From contig AP031353.1 in the NCBI GenBank assembly GCA_037833965.1, positions 4,590,501-4,654,500 of the forward strand: a DNA stretch of 64,000 bases, given 5' to 3'. Of the stretch, positions 36,564 to 48,481 are shown in pieces. The notes under the pieces are model-generated. The model was not told the DNA's origin and did not search any database. It saw nothing but the letters and a program-made list of their open reading frames with translations. Every line of letters begins with the position of its first letter. The first letter of the stretch is position 1. The stretch comes from Marchantia polymorpha subsp. ruderalis. Lineage: Eukaryota; Streptophyta; Marchantiopsida; Marchantiales; Marchantiaceae. Made by a program: the position numbers and the translations under genes.

Positions 36564-38710
36564 TACCTCGAGGTCAAAGTAGATCACACTGAACAATATA
36601 TCTCATCTGACTGAGGCTTTGCCTGGTGATGTCCCAAAGTCAAATCACATTGATTTCAAGCTCAATACAAGTTATGATTCTACCTATAGCCCACATGGGT
36701 TGAAGCTCATTTTTACGCTATTGCTCTGGCAAGGTCTCTCCACCTCCCGTACCATACGATCGCTTGAGGGGTAGTCTAACCTCTCCCATGAGGAAACTTC
36801 CCAAGTCACCGTCCTCCCGCCCTCAGTTAAAATACACCTGATTCTTGCGAAAATCTGAACGGGACTTCAACCAAGAACTACATTGGCCACATGAGCAGAG
36901 CAAGGCGTTGTTGCCGTGTCGGATAATCAGCTCGAGAATGCATGAATGTATATTCCTCCGTTGTGTAAGTGAACATGCCGATCTAGTGTGAGATCAGAGT
37001 AAACGGGCCTGCAGTGGAAGAATGAGTCAAGGGTTCAGAAACCTTCGACTTCGAATCCAGACTCAACCGCTCCGTCTGCGTGTGTTGCCGTACCAAATTA
37101 GATCTGACCCAAAACAACGACTCTTCCCTCTGGATCGAGAATCCAGATCTACTCGCAGGTCGCTCGCTCGCTCACCATCAGAACGGGTGGTGCAGGAACA
37201 AGAGGGTAAAAAGTTGGGTTCGGATGAATGCCCAACTGGATGGATCTTGCAGTGAAGACCATCGGAAGAAGGAAGGCAACCTGGGGGGCTAAAGTTGACC
37301 ATTGGCGGAGGCTCGTGGCAGTCAAACCTGGACCTGGACCAAATCATATGATGGAACGACACGTTCATGGGGAGGGCACCGACTCTCTAGAATGTACCTC
37401 ACGCAATGTTGGTTTCCTGGGTTCGCCAGCAGAGAATGGACATGAATGAGCTCAGGCGGAGACTCGACGCACGTTTATCTCATACGTGCAAATGGACGTT
37501 TCCTCTAGACAACAGAGTCAGGGTAGTTTGACCTGCCGAGATCGCGTGCCTCCAATATTCAAATCCAGAATACGCATGACGCATTCGATCGTAGACACTC
37601 GCTACCGGTTGAAAAGGTTGGGCTTTATCCGCGACGGAAGATGTTTGCGAGCATTTACTCCCACAATCGAGCTGCGCACACGGAAAGGAATCCTCGAAAA
37701 GCTTACAAGTCGGTTGCAACTGAACGACGGGAGACCGGATGGTGGTACTCGCACAGCACGCACGCCAGCCAGCCAGCCAGCCAGCCAGTTGAGTTATGGG
37801 TCGTATCGCAGGCGGGCTGCGTCAATAGATTTTTGAACATTTCCGGGATACCTGTGTCAACTTGCTCGGTACTTTATCGAAAAATCCGCATATTTCGCGT
37901 GGGTTGGGTTGGATTGGGTGACTACATCATCAGATGTTTGCAGACTTGCTCTCCGGGAGAGAATGTCGTGACCATTTGGAGTGTCATGCTCTAACCGACA
38001 GCATCGAAATCCCTGCCCACTCCGAACGCCCGATTGCGTTCCGGAGTGTGTTCTCGACATTGTGCGAGCTGCGTTGCGGAGCTTGCTTGCTTGCGAGCCA
38101 GCGAGCCAGCGGGCCAGCGCACGTGTAGAGAAGAGTATCCGAAATGCAACTTCCTACGACCGGACCGGACTGTTCTGACCCATGAGGATTTAGAGCGGCC
38201 GAGCGAGCGAGCGAGCGGTGACAAGAATGCGGATGTCGTCCACCTCACGACGCGTTGGCCGCTCCGTACGAGAGCGAGAATTTCAGAGTGTCATCATCTG
38301 AATCCACAAATCTGACACTCGTGAACAGGAGAAACAGCGCGAGGTCGGATTTCGTGTTACATCTCTGGATATGATCCGCGAATCTGATCACTCTAGGCAG
38401 CAGCATGTGGCATGTCATGTGCGTTGAACGCCTGCCCTCCCCGCCTGCCGATCGCTGCCCCGCCTCGTACAATGCTTGGCGATATGATGGCCCCGCAAGA
38501 TTTCGCCCTCCCCGCATCGCCTGCAGCCCATGGCCCTGCGCCTGCGCCTGTCGACGAATCAGATCCTAATCCTCCGATGTCGTCCCCTCGAGCCCTCCGC
38601 TCCCCACGACTCGGTCCTCCCCCGCCCCGCTCGACAAGCGCCTCCTGTTTCGAATTCTCCCAACGGGTGCCCGCTGTACCGCCCCGCGCCCCCCAGCGCG
38701 GCGATGGCGT
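36564..38710. other. Intergenic, increasingly GC-rich
   Basis: The Jagunal-like 3' UTR should begin here. Many short overlapping open frames occur on both strands from 37000 onward, but none resembles a protein family, and composition explains them. A (CCAG)n microsatellite lies at 37764-37788 and GAGC repeats near 38200. Confidence 0.5.
37764..37788. repeat. (GCCA)n microsatellite
   Basis: Six copies of the tetranucleotide GCCA in a row. Related CCAG/CCTG repeats recur at 46.6, 46.7 and 62.3 kb. Confidence 0.95.
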
Positions 38711-39152
38711 GCACGAATAGATTTTCAATTATCCGGAGCACGCAAATTCCTTTCCCGACTGCGAGACGCGGAGCGGCCAACGCAAATGCGCATTACTATC
38801 GCGGCGAGTGCACGAATAGATTATCAATTACCCGGAGCACTTAAATTCCGTCCCGGACTAACGCAAATGCGAAGGATATTACGATGGGATATATTTTGGC
38901 GGATGGCTTGACTTGGCGCAAACAGATAATCAATTATCCGGAGCGCGCAAATTCCTTCCCGGTCTAAGGCAAATGCGAATGATATTACGATCGGAAATAT
39001 TTTGGCCAATGGCTTGACTTGGCGCAAATAGATTATCAATTATCCTTCCCGGACTGCCAGAAGCGGAGTGGCTAACACAAATGCGCATTATCGCGGCGAA
39101 GGATATTACGTTGGGAAATATTTTGGCGGATGGCTTGACTTGACTTGGCGCA
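38711..39152. repeat. Four-unit tandem repeat, units about 100-130 bp
   Basis: Units start at about 38711, 38810, 38917 and 39022. Each opens with GCACGAATAGATT or GCGCAAATAGATT, followed by ATCAATTA-CC and then a (C)GGAGC.C..AAATTCC block that is shortened in the last unit. CGCAAATGCG, GATATTACG..GG and ATATTTTGGC..ATGGCTTGACTTGGCGC follow, with blocks lost in some units (unit 1 lacks the GATATTACG part). The units are too diverged and too irregular to be recent, and no frame runs through them. Confidence 0.9.
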
Positions 39153-40100
39153 GAAAACGAGCGGAGGGTGATTGGATCGGATTCGTCCAGAGCTCGGGAT
39201 AGCAGGATCGCATCGGACGGTGCGGCGGCGCCTGACGCGACCAATCTTTTGTTGCCAAATTTAGCCCCGCCCCAGAAATCTAAGGCTGAGCGCCACGGCG
39301 CCAAAGAGGAGGTCGTTCAACGGGCGGGGCCTTTTCCGCGCGCGCCTTTTCGAAGGAACATCCGGCGAGCCGCGGGTTTCGGTACGATCCTAGGCCTGCC
39401 TCGCGGACCGGAACGCACCGGACCGGCCCGGTGCTGTGCGTTACTCGGCCGCCCGCCCGCCCGTCCAGCATCCGCGCCATCCGGCCCGTCCGTCCGTCCG
39501 TCCGCCCGGCCGCCCGGCCGCCCTCTGGCCGCGGGCCATCCGTCGGCCTGGCGTCTCCGCTCGCCGGGTTCTGAAACGTCCGCTCTGCCGAGCTCGTAGT
39601 CCCAGCGCTGCGTCTCGACTCTCATTAGTCCGCCGGGTACAGGCCAGGACGGTACTGTGCTGCTGGTCATCGACCCAGCATGGCATCGTGCCTGTCATCA
39701 GCACGTCATTTCCATGGCCCTGTGTGTCGCATCACATGGACACACAGTACCGGGCCACCAGTGGCACTGCTCCAGGCGGTGACCCCCCGCCAGTCATCGT
39801 TTCTGTTACCGAGGGAGGGCGGGACGGACGGACGGACATTCAGCAGACTCGCTCGCACATCGCGAACTCTGCTGCCAATCCCGCCTTCGCCTTCTTCGCC
39901 ATTTGTGATTCGCTCCGGCCCCTGAAAGTATCTGTTGTGCATTGCCGGACTCGCCGCTTTGCGTTTGCTCCCCGCTACGTCCGTCGGCTATATAATACTC
40001 CCGCTCGCGCTACGCGACGTGTTGCGGCCCGGCAAGTAAATCGTTCTCATTGCATGAGTCTTAATAGCGTGCTGGGGTTTATCGAGTTTAATTAAAAAAT
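39153..40100. other. GC-rich block with CCGT/CCGC runs, ending at a TATA-like site
   Basis: The stretch is very G+C-rich, with runs such as CCGCCCGCCCGCCCG (about 39450) and CCGTCCGTCCGTCCG (about 39486-39502). Open frames on both strands are low-complexity Pro/Arg/Ala/Gly and mutually overlapping, so they are judged to be chance. The block stops abruptly near 40100, where the A+T-rich island begins. Confidence 0.55.
39989..39995 (+). promoter_or_regulatory. TATA-box-like TATATAA at the end of a GC-rich block
   Basis: TATATAA sits in an otherwise G+C-rich context (GTCCGTCGGC before, CTCCCGCTCGCG shortly after), which is how plant core promoters often look. No coding frame follows before the AT-rich island, so any transcript would be non-coding or the match is chance. 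Confidence 0.3.
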
Positions 40101-43100
40101 GTCATGACCACGCGAGCGACAACACGAAAGCACAATAGTACCCAAAAGCTCTATTACCCATTCATCGTCCCTTCTGCGTGGACTTACATGTACAAACTGT
40201 ACCTGATCATCATAATTTGTACTCGCTGCCGTACAGAGGAGAAAAAAAACTGTAAACAATGTTTAGATTTATCACCGCGGAGAAACCCAACGTCATGGTC
40301 AAGAGGTCAGCATTTGATGATGCAATATAGTTCCGGATGGACATCTCAAAGTATATCGTGCAAGCTTCGTGATTTGCCTTTCATGGAGTTCCATTGAACA
40401 TGGAACATCTCGACTAGTCGCATTGAAATGAACGTAAGGAGTTCGATGTTGATGGAGATAAATACCAGATCAAGCTATATTTTTTGGGGTACATGTTTCA
40501 TAGGTTTTTCGTCAGATGTTAACTGTCCATTCATGAATTGCTTTTTTGTTTTAGGTTTCATCTTTGCATGGCACACATGTAATGATGCAATGTTAGATAT
40601 CAAACACATGTAAGTTGTGTTCAACAATGTCATGCGTTTTAAAATTTTAGATGTCTATGCATAGATAGTTAACTTTAGATGAGAAGATATATACAAAATA
40701 ATCTCTGATTGATCATAGAAAAAAATTTCAAAATGATAAAAAAAAATACATTTCATCAGATTGCAATCAAAAATAAAACATTCATAAAAATCAATGTGAT
40801 TTGTATGTTAAGTAACACTAAACATTTGTAGATTAATAATGCATGAAGAGTTGATTATCAAAATTATTTTTTAAAAATTATAACATAAAAAATGTTAGTA
40901 TATTATTGAAAAATGATCATATATATATACGTTAATCTTATAATATTTACCTAGAATTTTTATTATTAAAAAATTTTACTAATATGTTAAAAATAAGAAC
41001 TTATAAATGTACTAATTTTTCAATTTACACCAAAATATTCTAAAAATGAAAATTCATGATTTTTTTACATTGTTACAAAAAATTAATTACATGTTTTTAA
41101 AATATTATTAAAAATATGTATATACATTAATTAATTTTATTATATAAAATATAAGATTATGTTAAATTTAGATTTATTTTTATTAAATCATGATTTTTTC
41201 ATATTCAAATTTCAAATTTTGATATCATATATATATACATATATTTGAAAATTTTCAAAACAAACATTGATTTCATGTGTTTTATTATCATTTATTTCAT
41301 AGTGATTATGAGTTTGATATATATTTGTGATATTATGTTTAAATAATATATATTTAGTTAGTATCTAAATATAAGTATATTAAACACAGAAAAGCTCATG
41401 TTTGAATTACCATTCAATACTGTTACTTATTGATTAATAAAAATTGATACTTAAGATTTACATCAAATTTTGGTTTATTTAATTAGCTTAATAATGATCA
41501 GTTAAGAAAATTATTTTACCATTATATAAAAAAGTTCACAAAAGTTTTTAATGTCATGATAAAAAAATTTGTATGGGAAAATTTTGTGTTTTTTTAATAG
41601 TAATTTGCAATGATGAACCAAAGATTTCTTACTATTGATTTTTTGCTTATGTTTCAACTCAGAATGAATGCATGTTTGCTTGTGTATATGTGCTAAAAAT
41701 TGATATTAGAGTGATGCATTGTGAGCGCAAACGCCAGTGTATATGTTTAACAATGATTTATAATAACTGCCAGCAAGTGTTTCACAATTTTTATTGTAGC
41801 CACAAGCAAATAACTAATGTGACAGTTTGAAGCTTCATAAGATATGTGACTATCAAGTGATGCGTGAATGAATGTTAGAATAATGCAAAATAAAATGCAA
41901 AATTTTCAATCAAGAAATGTGATTTGTGAGTTGTTACGCTAGGATTGATATCAGTTATTTTTATCATGGTTCAAGGTTTTGCAAAAAAATTAAGAAAAAC
42001 AATTTGATGTTAAACTTTTGACATTTTTTGATGTTTTATTATGACAAATAATTACCAATAGACTTTAAGTAAGATCTTGATATTTTCTTTTCAACTCTCT
42101 TGAACTTAATTGTACAACAAATATTTAAAACATGTGCACAACTAGATAGAAATTGTGAGACAATGTGTCATACAAACAATGGATTTGGTGATCATGCAAA
42201 TTTAGAACATGTATGAAATTATGATTAGAATTCTATTTGATATGAATATTTGATTTTCAATGATTTTACTGCCATACCACAATGCATAAAATTGTATGAA
42301 ATTTTTCATTACATATAGCTAAAATATTAGTTAAAAGTTTTGGTTACGAGAGGACAAAAACAATGTTCAATTAATTCAAAATGTAAAAAGTTTTATTAAA
42401 ATTGGGTGAATAAAATAATGTACAATCTTCATAATTGTAGGGAATGGGAGTGTTTTGGATTGAATCCAACGTGAATATAAATAAATATTTAAAAAATAAT
42501 TCAAAATTTGAATATTGAGTCTTTTCAAATTAAAAATCAATTTTTTAGTGTGACAAATAATCATCGAAAGAAAGTTCAAACTATGAAGCTAAAATTTATA
42601 GCTATTTGTGCTAAAATTTAGTTTTCAAGTCTGCAAAATAAAATTTGAAAATAAATTTGAAAAAATTAGAATCAAACAATTTGAAAGATATCAAAATTAT
42701 GTTAATTCCAATCAAGCGCATGAGGTAAGAGTCTAAGCATGCTAAAAAATGCTTCCTTGCATCTAGCCATCAAGTCATGCAAAACAATGTCAAATGCTTG
42801 TTAGGCTTGTGACTATGGATAGGATCTGGACAATATATGCATTAGTTGAAAATCAATTTTACAAGATTGCATAGGTTGATTAAAAAAAAAACTCAATACA
42901 TAACAAAAGCATAAGCATCACAAACTTCTATTTAGTTGAATAGATTTATCACTCAAATGATATTGAAACAACATGATATTAATCTTCATTGTGATAATGA
43001 GAGTGAATTACATTTTGAAACAAATCAAATGATGATTAGCAAAACAAAACACAACATAAGATACCAGCTTATCAGAGATGTAATTTTTTTAAGAAAAAAC

Positions 43101-44900
43101 TTGAACTAGTTAAAATTGATATCAAACTTAGTCTGTTCATACATTGATCATAATTATTCCTCTAGCAAATTTTAAAAGACATTGTGCTACTTTGTAGATT
43201 TTACATTAGGAGCATAAATATACTAATAAACAATTTTGTTATTTTCATGTATTTGTTTACTCAAGACCACAAAAAAATTGGTTAAGCTCTAGTGTAGAAA
43301 AAAATATTATTGGATTTTATTCTTGAAATTTCTATAAAGTAGTTATATGTGATATGAAGTTTACGATCTCAAAACATGAACTAAGGAGTAGATAGTTTAA
43401 ATTTTACTCATTTTTTGATTCAATTTTGAGCAATTTAACTTTTTTTCATTGAAATAGTTGATATATGAATATACAAACAAGCTCACCAAAGCTTTCAGCT
43501 ACACAATTAATAATTTTGATGAGTAAAACTTCAATTGTCTTCGTAGACGTAAATTGTAATAATCAATTGTTTATTTATCAATATTAGCTATTTGTTTGCC
43601 GAATGAATGACTGTATTGTTGTGTATATGATCTTACATTGGCATAAGATCTTTTAAAATAAAACATTCAATACCAAAAAAGAGTCAAAAAATTCATGGAT
43701 AAAAAATTCTAAATCAAAGAATTTTGCTTTCAATGAAATAAGAAAAATCTTAATATAAGATTTTTGGATCAGAAATCTCATATTCATTTTTTCTATTTTT
43801 TAAAATTATATTTGAAATATATATAAATAATTAGTATATTAGTAATTATTTCATAAAAAAAATCAGGATCAATTAAAATTAAAAATATATTAAAGATACT
43901 AAATTTTAGTGAGAAAATAATGATCATGAATTTCTAATTTGATTAAAAAAAATTATTTTAAAGAAAATTTATTAATATTTGATATTGAAATTATGAAATT
44001 TTCATAAAAGTATCATTTAAAAATATCTATGTGCTATATTGTATCAAATTACGTTATCTCATCTACTTAGTTAAACTTCTATGAGTAGACTATTTAACTC
44101 GTCTAATTGATCTATAAAAAAATTTTAACAATAGATTATGATTACATATATTGGTATTTGAATAAAATATTAGTTATGCATTGTGTAGCATCAAAGAGAG
44201 AAAATATAGTATTTAATGTGTGAATTTTATTGGAAATATTTTTCATTTCAAATATCTATAAATAAAAAATGGTATATTATTAATTATTTTATTTAAAAAT
44301 AAATAATAATAATTAAAGCAAAATAACACTATTTTATAGTCTAAATTAAAAATCATTGAAATACTCTCACTTGATACTAGAACATGCCTGACTGTGTACT
44401 CTCAGTGAGATCTCATTGGATAAAACAAAACTTAAAGTATCTAGTAAGCAATTTAGATTCCAATGAGAACCATCAAGTAAATATCTCTTTTGAATTGTGA
44501 TAATCAACGTAATTTCATTTTGCAAACTTTGATATTTTTGAATAAATTTTTTTGATTTAATAAATTCCTTCTCACCTCATTATTTTTTACATATTTTTCT
44601 TATGTTTATTTTAATTTATGAATGTAAAATAAATCTATTTTTGACCGGATCCTAAAAGAATTTTTGTTATCTTATTCCATATATGTCCAGTGATTCTAAA
44701 AATAAAATTCTATTAAATTAAAAAGTGAAATATATTTATTTGAAGAATAAAAATTCTTAAGTTTCAAAAGCTAAAAAATGGGGCACAAAACTTATGCTCT
44801 GATCCAAGATAAATTATGATTTTTACAGTTAATAAAACTGAAACATTAGAAGTGAGATGAATGGAATAACTAACATTAAAGTGGTTAAAAACTATACTAC
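40101..44900. other. Extremely AT-rich non-coding island
   Basis: From roughly 40600 to 44900 the sequence is dominated by A and T, with very frequent A and T homopolymers and stops in all six frames. The longest open frame is under 70 codons. No retrotransposon motif, organelle gene, tRNA or long tandem repeat was recognised. The stretch 40101-40600 is transitional. Candidates include an eroded transposon insertion or a heterochromatin-like segment; the sequence alone does not decide. Confidence 0.6.
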
Positions 44901-46584
44901 TTAAAAAAATAATCCACGAGAGACATCATGAAGTCCGCATTCTCAAGATTCCGGTACCAAAATAGGCTTACCAATTCCCTGGGACAGCATTCGATTTACG
45001 CCATGCTCGAAGGGTGAGTAGTAGTATGTGAAGGATGGAGCTCGTGGTGATGTGCAATTAGGGAAGTTGAAATATAGATATGATATTTCCAAAAAAGGGC
45101 TCCCTTAATAAGTTACATTTCATTCTTATATATATATGTATGTGTATATCGATCGTATCGAATCCTGCAAAGACAATTCGCGGCAAGCATAAACAACATT
45201 TTTTCCACAATGTAGACCCTCAAGAAGTATAACCGGAACTTTGGAGTCAACGTTAATGTTCCTCAATTTCTTCTTTGACAAGAGAGAGAGAGCCCAGCGG
45301 GAAACAATTATTAAAGAGAGATGAACTGCAACTCGGGAGCCACGACCTTGTTGTCATTTTACACTGACAACCAATATACATTTGAAGGGGTGCAGGAGAT
45401 ATAAAGGTCCAGAAGCAGTCAAGGCGGCAGAACCCACGACTAATAGCCTTGCATTATCAATCCACTAGGTAAGATTACACAGTAAAAGCATGAGAATATT
45501 ACTGTTTTGAGGCAGATCAATCATTACAACTAGCGTTTCACATGAAGGTGCATATAAAAGATATAAGTTTCGCACTTTTATCGGAAAGAAGAAATTAACC
45601 TAGGTTATCCGGAGGTGTAATCGAGTAATATATATATAAGCAAGCCATATATTAACACGCAATATACATGGTCAACAACAAGCAACCAGCCTGCCAACAA
45701 ATATCTTGAGAAATCGGTGAAGGGGAGGGTCACTAGGACCAAGTTTTGAAGGAATTGATCTAAAACGTCAATCAAACCAATGCCGATGCTGCAGCGCTCT
45801 CGGATGTTCTCTGTGAAGGCGGTGAGAAGCAGTAAGTACTACGCCACGAATCTGGCTCACCAGACTCACCAATTTTGTTCTGTAATCCACTACGTTTATT
45901 GGCGAGGTCAACCTCTGGCAGATCTGAAGCATTGAATGCAAAAATTCAAAAGACATGTCGAATCTTACTCCAGATGAGAAGAAAAACGATATTCAGTCTC
46001 GGAAAAGAAGACTGAAGAACAGTATGTCAGACCGAGCCTGATGAAGACGACTGTCTTGCCCATACCGTTGGGTCAAACTCTGAGGAAAGAATCGAGAATA
46101 ACAAGTGTTACTTTAAAAAAAGTTGCCATTCAACGCACGAGTCGACTTCAACGTCGGCTCAGAAGGTAATAAATATTATTATTAGATTATTAGATTAGTA
46201 GGCTTTATAATGCGGGTTAGGAATCTCATTAACGTCCGGTATTGATGAGGCGAGTTCGGATACGAGAAGACTGAGGGGATGCAAGCTACTTGGCAGCGCT
46301 ATCGAAACATTTGGCCATTACGTAGGGGGCGATAGAGTGATCTCACTGTGGCAATCACCTTTTTGGTCGTACAGTGCGAGTCTTGATCTCTCGAGCCGGG
46401 TGAACCATCGCAGTGACGCGGCCGGTGTTGGCGCTAACCTTATTCAGCGCTGGACGGTCTTCTGCCAAATTCTCTGGACGAAATGCTCGACGAAAAGCGC
46501 AGGTACAAGCTACGATATCCCCAGAGAGGGAGGGAGAGGTTTTCCATCCCTCCGCACTCCTGGCGCCAGGAATTAAATTCCTCG
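44901..46584. other. Gene-free transition from the AT island to GC-rich DNA
   Basis: Base composition is intermediate. A 62-codon minus-strand frame at 45768-45956 has no recognised relatives. Short TATTATTATTAGATTATTAG runs occur near 46170. Nothing further is supported. Confidence 0.4.
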
Positions 46585-46606
46585 ACCAGCCAGCCAGCCA
46601 GCCAGC
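46585..46606. repeat. (CCAG)n microsatellite
   Basis: About five copies of CCAG, preceded by the short palindrome GGAATTAAATTCC. Confidence 0.95.
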
Positions 46607-46706
46607 CTTGCGAAAAAGGAGACGCATGGAATAATCCGCAGTCCCTGCAATTGGCCGTGTCGAACATACCGCGCTTCATACCCGAGCTCGTATGTCGTCG
46701 TACCTC

Positions 46707-46734
46707 CGCCTGCCTGCCTGCCTGCCTGCCTGCC
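46707..46734. repeat. (GCCT)n microsatellite
   Basis: About seven copies of GCCT/TGCC in a row. Confidence 0.95.
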
Positions 46735-47954
46735 GGCCCCCGCGCCTCACTGGCCGAGGGGCAATAAATAAAGCCCCCGCCCGCGCACACGCCACCCGAA
46801 TGCGTCGACCGGCTGGGGGCGATGGCGGGGTTGCGGCCAGGTGATTTGGAATCGCGAAGTTGGATATGGGAGGCCGGTCGTAGTCTTTATCTGACATGAA
46901 TCGACATGGGGAAGTCATTCTTTACCGTGCTGGTCGGCACTCCACTCGGTGCTCCCCACGCCACCCTACGCCTCAGAGCCTCAGAGAGCCGCAGAGAGAG
47001 CCTCAGGGCCGCGCTCAGTCAGCCCACCCCGTGGCCACCTTACTCGGTGCCGCTTCGTTCGCACGCTTTAAATGAATGATCTCCGGCCGGGCCTGACGAT
47101 CCCAGCAAGCAAGCCTTTGTTTTTACTTGCATGGCATGCTTGCTCACACTTCATTCAATTCCCGCACCTCCTCTGCGCGGTTCCCAGAAAGTGCACCCGA
47201 AAGATCCGAAACCAACAGAGAAAAGAAAAGCAGGCGGGTGCGTGAAAATGCGCCCGCGCATTCTTCCTCCCAGTTGGATGTCGCTTTTCTGTTGTTGTTG
47301 TAGACTTGACTTTCAGCAGGCGGGTTTTTTCGCATTATTCAATCTCATTCTTTTGGATGGTTTGGCCGTCGTTCTTTTCATCGCGCTCGTCGAGTCGCCT
47401 TTTCTCCTCCTTGATTTCCTACGCCCCCTTTACGTAGGCTTTCCGTTGGCGAACTACTGTTCTCTAGAGCGCAGCACGAATCCGTCTCGCCCATCGTCGT
47501 CTTCTGCCACTCCTCCTCTCCTTCGGAATTTCCTCGCTCGTCCGTCCGCCGAGTTTAATTTCTCCTCCGTGGACTTTGGGCGAGAGAGCGCGTGCTCTCG
47601 TTCTTTCTTTCTTTTCTTACTTTCCTTCTTGTCCCTTCCCTTTGTTGGTTTGCATTCCACCGCCTTTTAGGGGGTGGTCGAAACGTACATCATCTGCACT
47701 TAACTTCATTTCATGGCAGGTTGCTAACCATGGAGGTCTCGACTACGTACCATTGACCGGGCCGATGAGATGAGATGAGCCGAGCCCGAGCCTAAGTTGC
47801 GCATCAAATCCATGCCAACAGATTTCACAAGAAGCCATGAGGGTCGAAAGGTACAAGTTGACATTCAAAACATGGATAGAAGAAACAAATCGACATGATA
47901 TCCACCTTCTTATTGCGCACAGCAGGGGGGTGAGGAGGAGGAGGGGGCGGAGGA

Positions 47955-47987
47955 GGCAGGCAGGCAGCAGGCAGGCAGCAGGCAGGG
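47955..47987. repeat. (GGCA)n with interspersed GCA, microsatellite
   Basis: GGCAGGCAGGCAGCAGGCAG and continuation, flanked by GGA/GGC-rich sequence. Confidence 0.9.
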
Positions 47988-48456
47988 AGGGGATGCCCCA
48001 ACCCCTCGTCTTCCCGCATGGTGTTATTTGAGTACCGGTGTAGTTATAGAGAATCTAACCTCCCAAAGATAATGAAAACAAATGGAGCCGGGGTAGATCC
48101 GGGTCCACAACGGCAAGCTCATCGCATCGCTTCGCTGCATGCGATGCGAGAAAACCCTTTTGCCGTGCGAAGAGAGAGAGACACGAGAGAGTGAAATGGA
48201 TGCTCGGCCTCGTTTGCTCTCTCGTAAGTCAGATTTCCCTTGCGGGTTCGAAACTTGCCCAAATCCCCTCACAACCAAATCACAATTGAAGGAATAAACA
48301 AAAAAGTAATTGAAGTAAAGAGAGATAGAGAGAGAGAGAGAGAGGAGAGGTATGGGTATGCACAGTGAATGATAAACTATTTACCTGACATTAGCAGTTT
48401 GTTGTTGAGATCTTCCTTTTCGCAAATTATACGGCACAGAATATCATAACTCTCGC

Positions 48457-48481
48457 GGGGGGGGGGGGGGGGGGGGGGGGG
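48457..48481. repeat. Homopolymer run of 25 G
   Basis: An uninterrupted G run on the + strand. Its mirror, a 25-base C run, occurs at 62015-62039. Run length in an assembly is often unreliable. Confidence 0.9.

Noticed and set aside
38711..39152. Could the four-unit repeat be a CRISPR array?
   Set aside because: The repeated part is most of the unit, spacing is irregular, there are no unique spacers and no cas genes, and the context is plant nuclear DNA.
40600..44900. AT-rich island as an organelle DNA insertion
   Set aside because: Plastid or mitochondrial DNA of this length would contain recognisable genes or tRNAs; none were seen.
47131..47670. 179-codon frame with a hydrophobic middle
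   Set aside because: The hydrophobic and Phe/Ser-rich parts arise from TTC/CTT-rich sequence, and no homologue or splice structure was recognised. It is kept only as a possibility.
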